From Tetracentron sinense (Eukaryota > Streptophyta > Magnoliopsida > Trochodendrales > Trochodendraceae), in assembly GCA_015143295.1 (NCBI GenBank), contig CM026568.1, positions 20,280,607-20,344,606 of the forward strand: a stretch of DNA of 64,000 nt. The letters run 5' to 3'. Within the stretch, counting starts at the first letter, position 1. The number at the start of each line of letters is the position of its first letter. Shown here one piece after another: positions 61,173 through 64,000 of this stretch. Position numbers and translations under genes: made by a program. Under the pieces are notes generated by a model. The model was not told where the DNA came from. It worked only from the letters and a program-made list of their open reading frames with translations, and searched no databases.

Positions 61173-63775
61173 ATGGAGCATAACATATTGGGTAATCCTT
61201 GTGAAGAAGACAATAGTGGATTACGAGTATCACGGAGGTTATCATTTGAGGAAGAAGAAGACGATGAGTCCAATAAAAGTTCTGAAAATCCAGAAATTGG
61301 CATGAAATTTAATTCGGAGGATGAAGCATACGATTTCTACAATGATTATGCAAGAAGGTTTGGTTTTAGTATTTGAAAGGATTGGAGAAACAAAAATAGC
61401 GCTGGTGTCATTTACCGTAGAAAACTTTGTTGTTCGAGAGAAGGTCTTAAGAAAGAAGATAGGCGAGAGCCTGCTCAATATGAACGGGATCCTACTAGAG
61501 TTGATTGTAAGGCTCACATTATGATTGGGCTTCAGCCGAGTGGAGAATATCAAATAGAACGGGTACAATTGGAGCACAATCATCATTGTACGCCAAGTAA
61601 GTCTTACATGCTTAGATCACATAGGAAAGTAACTAAGGCATAAGCCGGTGAAGCTATTATGGCAAGTAGTGTGGGTATACCAGCGAAGCAGACATATGAC
61701 CTTATCACTGCAGAAGTGGAGGACCGAAAATGTTGGTTTCCTTCCCATAGATATGAAAAATTATATTCGTTCCAAAAAAATGAGATTTATGGAAAAGGGA
61801 GATGCAGGAAGAATATTACAATATCTTCAAAAGATGGTCGTGGAAGATTCAGGTTTTGTATATTTCATTCAGCTTGATGCCGAAGATCAAATAACTAACA
61901 TATTTTGGGCAGACTCTAGAATGGTGAATGACTACAGTATATTTGGTGATGTGCTCTGTTTTGACACAACTTATAGGATGAATAATTAAGCACGGCCATT
62001 TGCACCATTTGTAGGAGTTAATCATCATAGGCAATCAATTTTATTTGGAGCGGCATTGATGTACGATGAAATAACTGAATCTTTCGAGTGGGTGTTTAGG
62101 GCTTTTCTAAATGCAATGTCTGAGAAACAGCCGAAAACCATTCTCACAGACCAAGACAAGGCAATGGCTAATGCAATCTCTTTAGTTTTTCCGGATACAT
62201 TTCATCGCATATGTGTGTGGCACATGTATCAGAATGCTACAAAACATCTTAGCTATGTATTTGGTGGTGCAAACTCTTTTACTGCGGATTTCAACAAATT
62301 GGTTTACGATTATGATGAAGAAGAAGACTTTCTTGAAGGGTGGGAAAACATGTTAGACAAATACAATTTAAGAGAGAATGTATGGTTACAAAGGTTGTTC
62401 AATGAGAGAAAGAAATGGGCTTTGGTGTATGGAAGGACTACATTTTGTGCTGATATGAAAAGCACCCAAAGAAGTGAAGGTTTAAATAGTGTTTTGAGGC
62501 GTTATTTAAACAACAATCATTGTTTGTTAGAATTTTTTGAACATTTTGAGAAGGTGGTTTATGACAGAAGGAAAGCAGAATTTGTAGCTGATTGTAAGAT
62601 GACACAAAGTACACCAATATTGATTGCGGAGGTTCCATTGTTGATCCATGCAAGAAATGTTTACACCCCTAAAACTTTTAAATTGTTTCAAAAAGAATAT
62701 TTGAAGGGACTGGCTTATCATGTTAAACTATGTGTCGGGTGTGACACATTGGACACATTTGTAATCACATGCCCAAAGAGAAGACGTGAATACACAGTGA
62801 CATGTGACAAAAGGGGGTTGACTTTTTCTTGTAGCTATAAAAAGTTCGAGTTCACAGGAATTTTGTGTGGTCATGTATTGAGAGTATTTGACCGCATTGA
62901 GATAGGTGAGATCCCAGATCGATACATTTTGAGGAGATGGAGTAAACATGCAAAAGTTGCAAGTTCAAGTAGGAGCCACAGTAGTACATCATTAATGGGA
63001 GATGTAACGTTGTCAATGCGTTATAAGGAATTAAGTCGCTTGGCTATTAAATTGAACACTAAGGCTGCAGAAAATGAACAAGCCTCTAAAGTTGCTTCCG
63101 AATATTTATGTAATGCCATGACAAAATTTGAAGAAGTTTTCAGTCACTTATCTATGTATGAACCATCAGGCATTGAATCACAAGAGATGGGCAATGATCC
63201 TTGTGTTCATGAGGATAAAAGCATTGAACCATGCAATGAAAATGATCAAAATGAGACGGCAAATCGGGTGAAGGGAGTAGCAATAAAAGAGCGAGGTCAT
63301 AAGGGAAGATCGAGAATCAAGGGTTGTTTAGAAAAGAGAAAAAAAAACAAGGCACTCGTCTAGTGGTCCCATAGGGCATTCGATGCCGACATGTCCAAAT
63401 GATCAAGTGATGCAGATGCAGGTAATGTTTGATTGGTTTGGATTATAATTGAAATTTAAGATATTGATAACTTTTAAGTGTCCTTACATTTTCATTGATT
63501 GTGTTATATAGGGGTTATATCAGGTTGGACCGAGTCAATTTATGTACCAACAAGCTCATGGCAATCAAGTAAACCCATATATGTATCAACAAGCTCATGG
63601 CAATCAAGTGAACCCATATATGTACCAACAAACTCATGCCAATCAACCGAACCCATATATGTACCAACAATGTCAAGGTGGTCAATTTTCTTCTTTGATG
63701 TATGGACAGTCCCAACTACACCTCAACCCCAACATGCGTCAACAATATCAAGGATCCACTTGTGGCTCGTCTCAG
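61173..63775 (+). pseudogene. FHY3/FAR1-type (MULE transposase-derived) pseudogene
   Basis: The order is an acidic N-terminus, FAR1 DNA-binding domain (IGMKFNSEDEAYDFYNDYAR, zinc ligands in LCCSREGL and LEHNHH), MULE transposase domain (DVLCFDTTYR, TILTDQDKAMANA, STQRSEGLN carrying the DDE residues), SWIM zinc finger and a Gln/Asn-rich tail exon (63512-63775). Intact relatives are nuclear transcription factors of far-red light signalling. Lesions: TGA at 61374, TAA at 61641, a frameshift at about 61715-61732, TAA at 61987 and a frame change with TAG at 63361. In the SWIM motif CxCxnCxH, the second Cys is Tyr (FSCSYKKFEFTGILCGHVL). The longest clean piece is 62056-63363. The tail exon repeats a 13-residue unit, MYQQAHGNQVNPY, about three and a half times. 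More exons may lie beyond 63776. Confidence 0.92.
63542..63697 (+). repeat. 39-bp coding tandem repeat in the FAR1-type tail exon
   Basis: Units start at 63542, 63581, 63620 and 63659. The first two are almost identical, the third has changes giving THANQP, and the fourth is partial. The repeat encodes MYQQAHGNQVNPY. Confidence 0.93.
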
Positions 63776-64000
63776 GTAACTGTTATATAGTTTCTACTAT
63801 TTATATAATCCATTTGTGGCTCATGTCAACCTGAGCATGTATTAAAAATCTTTCGTGATCTATATTTTGTACGAATTGCCATTTGGTGTTGGGAATAGCA
63901 CATAGGGAGAGGGCGAAGAATGATGTAATCTCATTTTCTGCAAATGTTGGGTTTTGTATTGTGGTTAATCATAGTTCTTTTCCCCATATTCATTTTGGAT

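Overview
The window is nuclear DNA from a flowering plant. The genes contain spliceosomal introns, there is a plant HAK/KUP/KT potassium transporter, a class II trehalose-phosphate synthase and a FHY3/FAR1-type gene, and most of the rest is LTR retrotransposons, MITEs, a SINE and a LINE remnant. I cannot name the species. No operon, CRISPR array, rRNA or functional tRNA gene was seen. I did not find a new gene system. The most unusual structure is a 13-kb duplication with a retrotransposon present beside only one copy.

Region 1 (1-34238) is gene-poor. A block of about 13.1 kb occurs twice in direct orientation, copy A at 932-14058 and copy B at 21152-34238. Between them lies a 5'-truncated Ty3/gypsy element of the Tat lineage (14059-21151: integrase, 3' untranslated tandem repeats, polypurine tract and a complete 2983-bp 3' LTR). 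The LTR ends exactly where copy B begins, and copy A carries what looks like the empty insertion site (CCTAG at 932-936). Copies A and B are nearly identical for about 10 kb, then differ by many small indels over the last 3 kb. Copy A stops inside an LTR retrotransposon that is complete in copy B. This could be a real tandem duplication, or two haplotypes of one locus joined by the assembly.

Region 2 (32443-38642) is a complete LTR retrotransposon: 404-bp LTRs, a primer-binding site matching initiator-Met tRNA, a polypurine tract and a perfect 5-bp target-site duplication, GTATC. It has no visible gag or pol, so it resembles a large non-autonomous (LARD-type) element.

Region 3 (38643-56750) holds the two intact genes. 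After about 4 kb of repeats (microsatellite, SINE with a 17-bp target duplication, fold-back MITE) comes a class II trehalose-phosphate synthase on + (43404-46144, three coding exons, 851 aa), whose phosphatase motif I has lost one Asp codon. Facing it is a HAK/KUP potassium transporter on - (48914-56508, nine coding exons, 766 aa) with Arg in place of the usual Asp in the pore motif. The two genes are convergent, about 2.8 kb apart.

Region 4 (56750-64000) is mainly decayed sequence: two tandem fold-back MITEs, a SINE-like inverted repeat, the zinc-finger and RNase H end of a LINE (58085-59204), a bHLH pseudogene on - (60269-60888) and a FHY3/FAR1-type MULE-derived pseudogene on + (61173-63775) with several stops and frameshifts and a 13-residue Gln/Asn-rich tail repeat.
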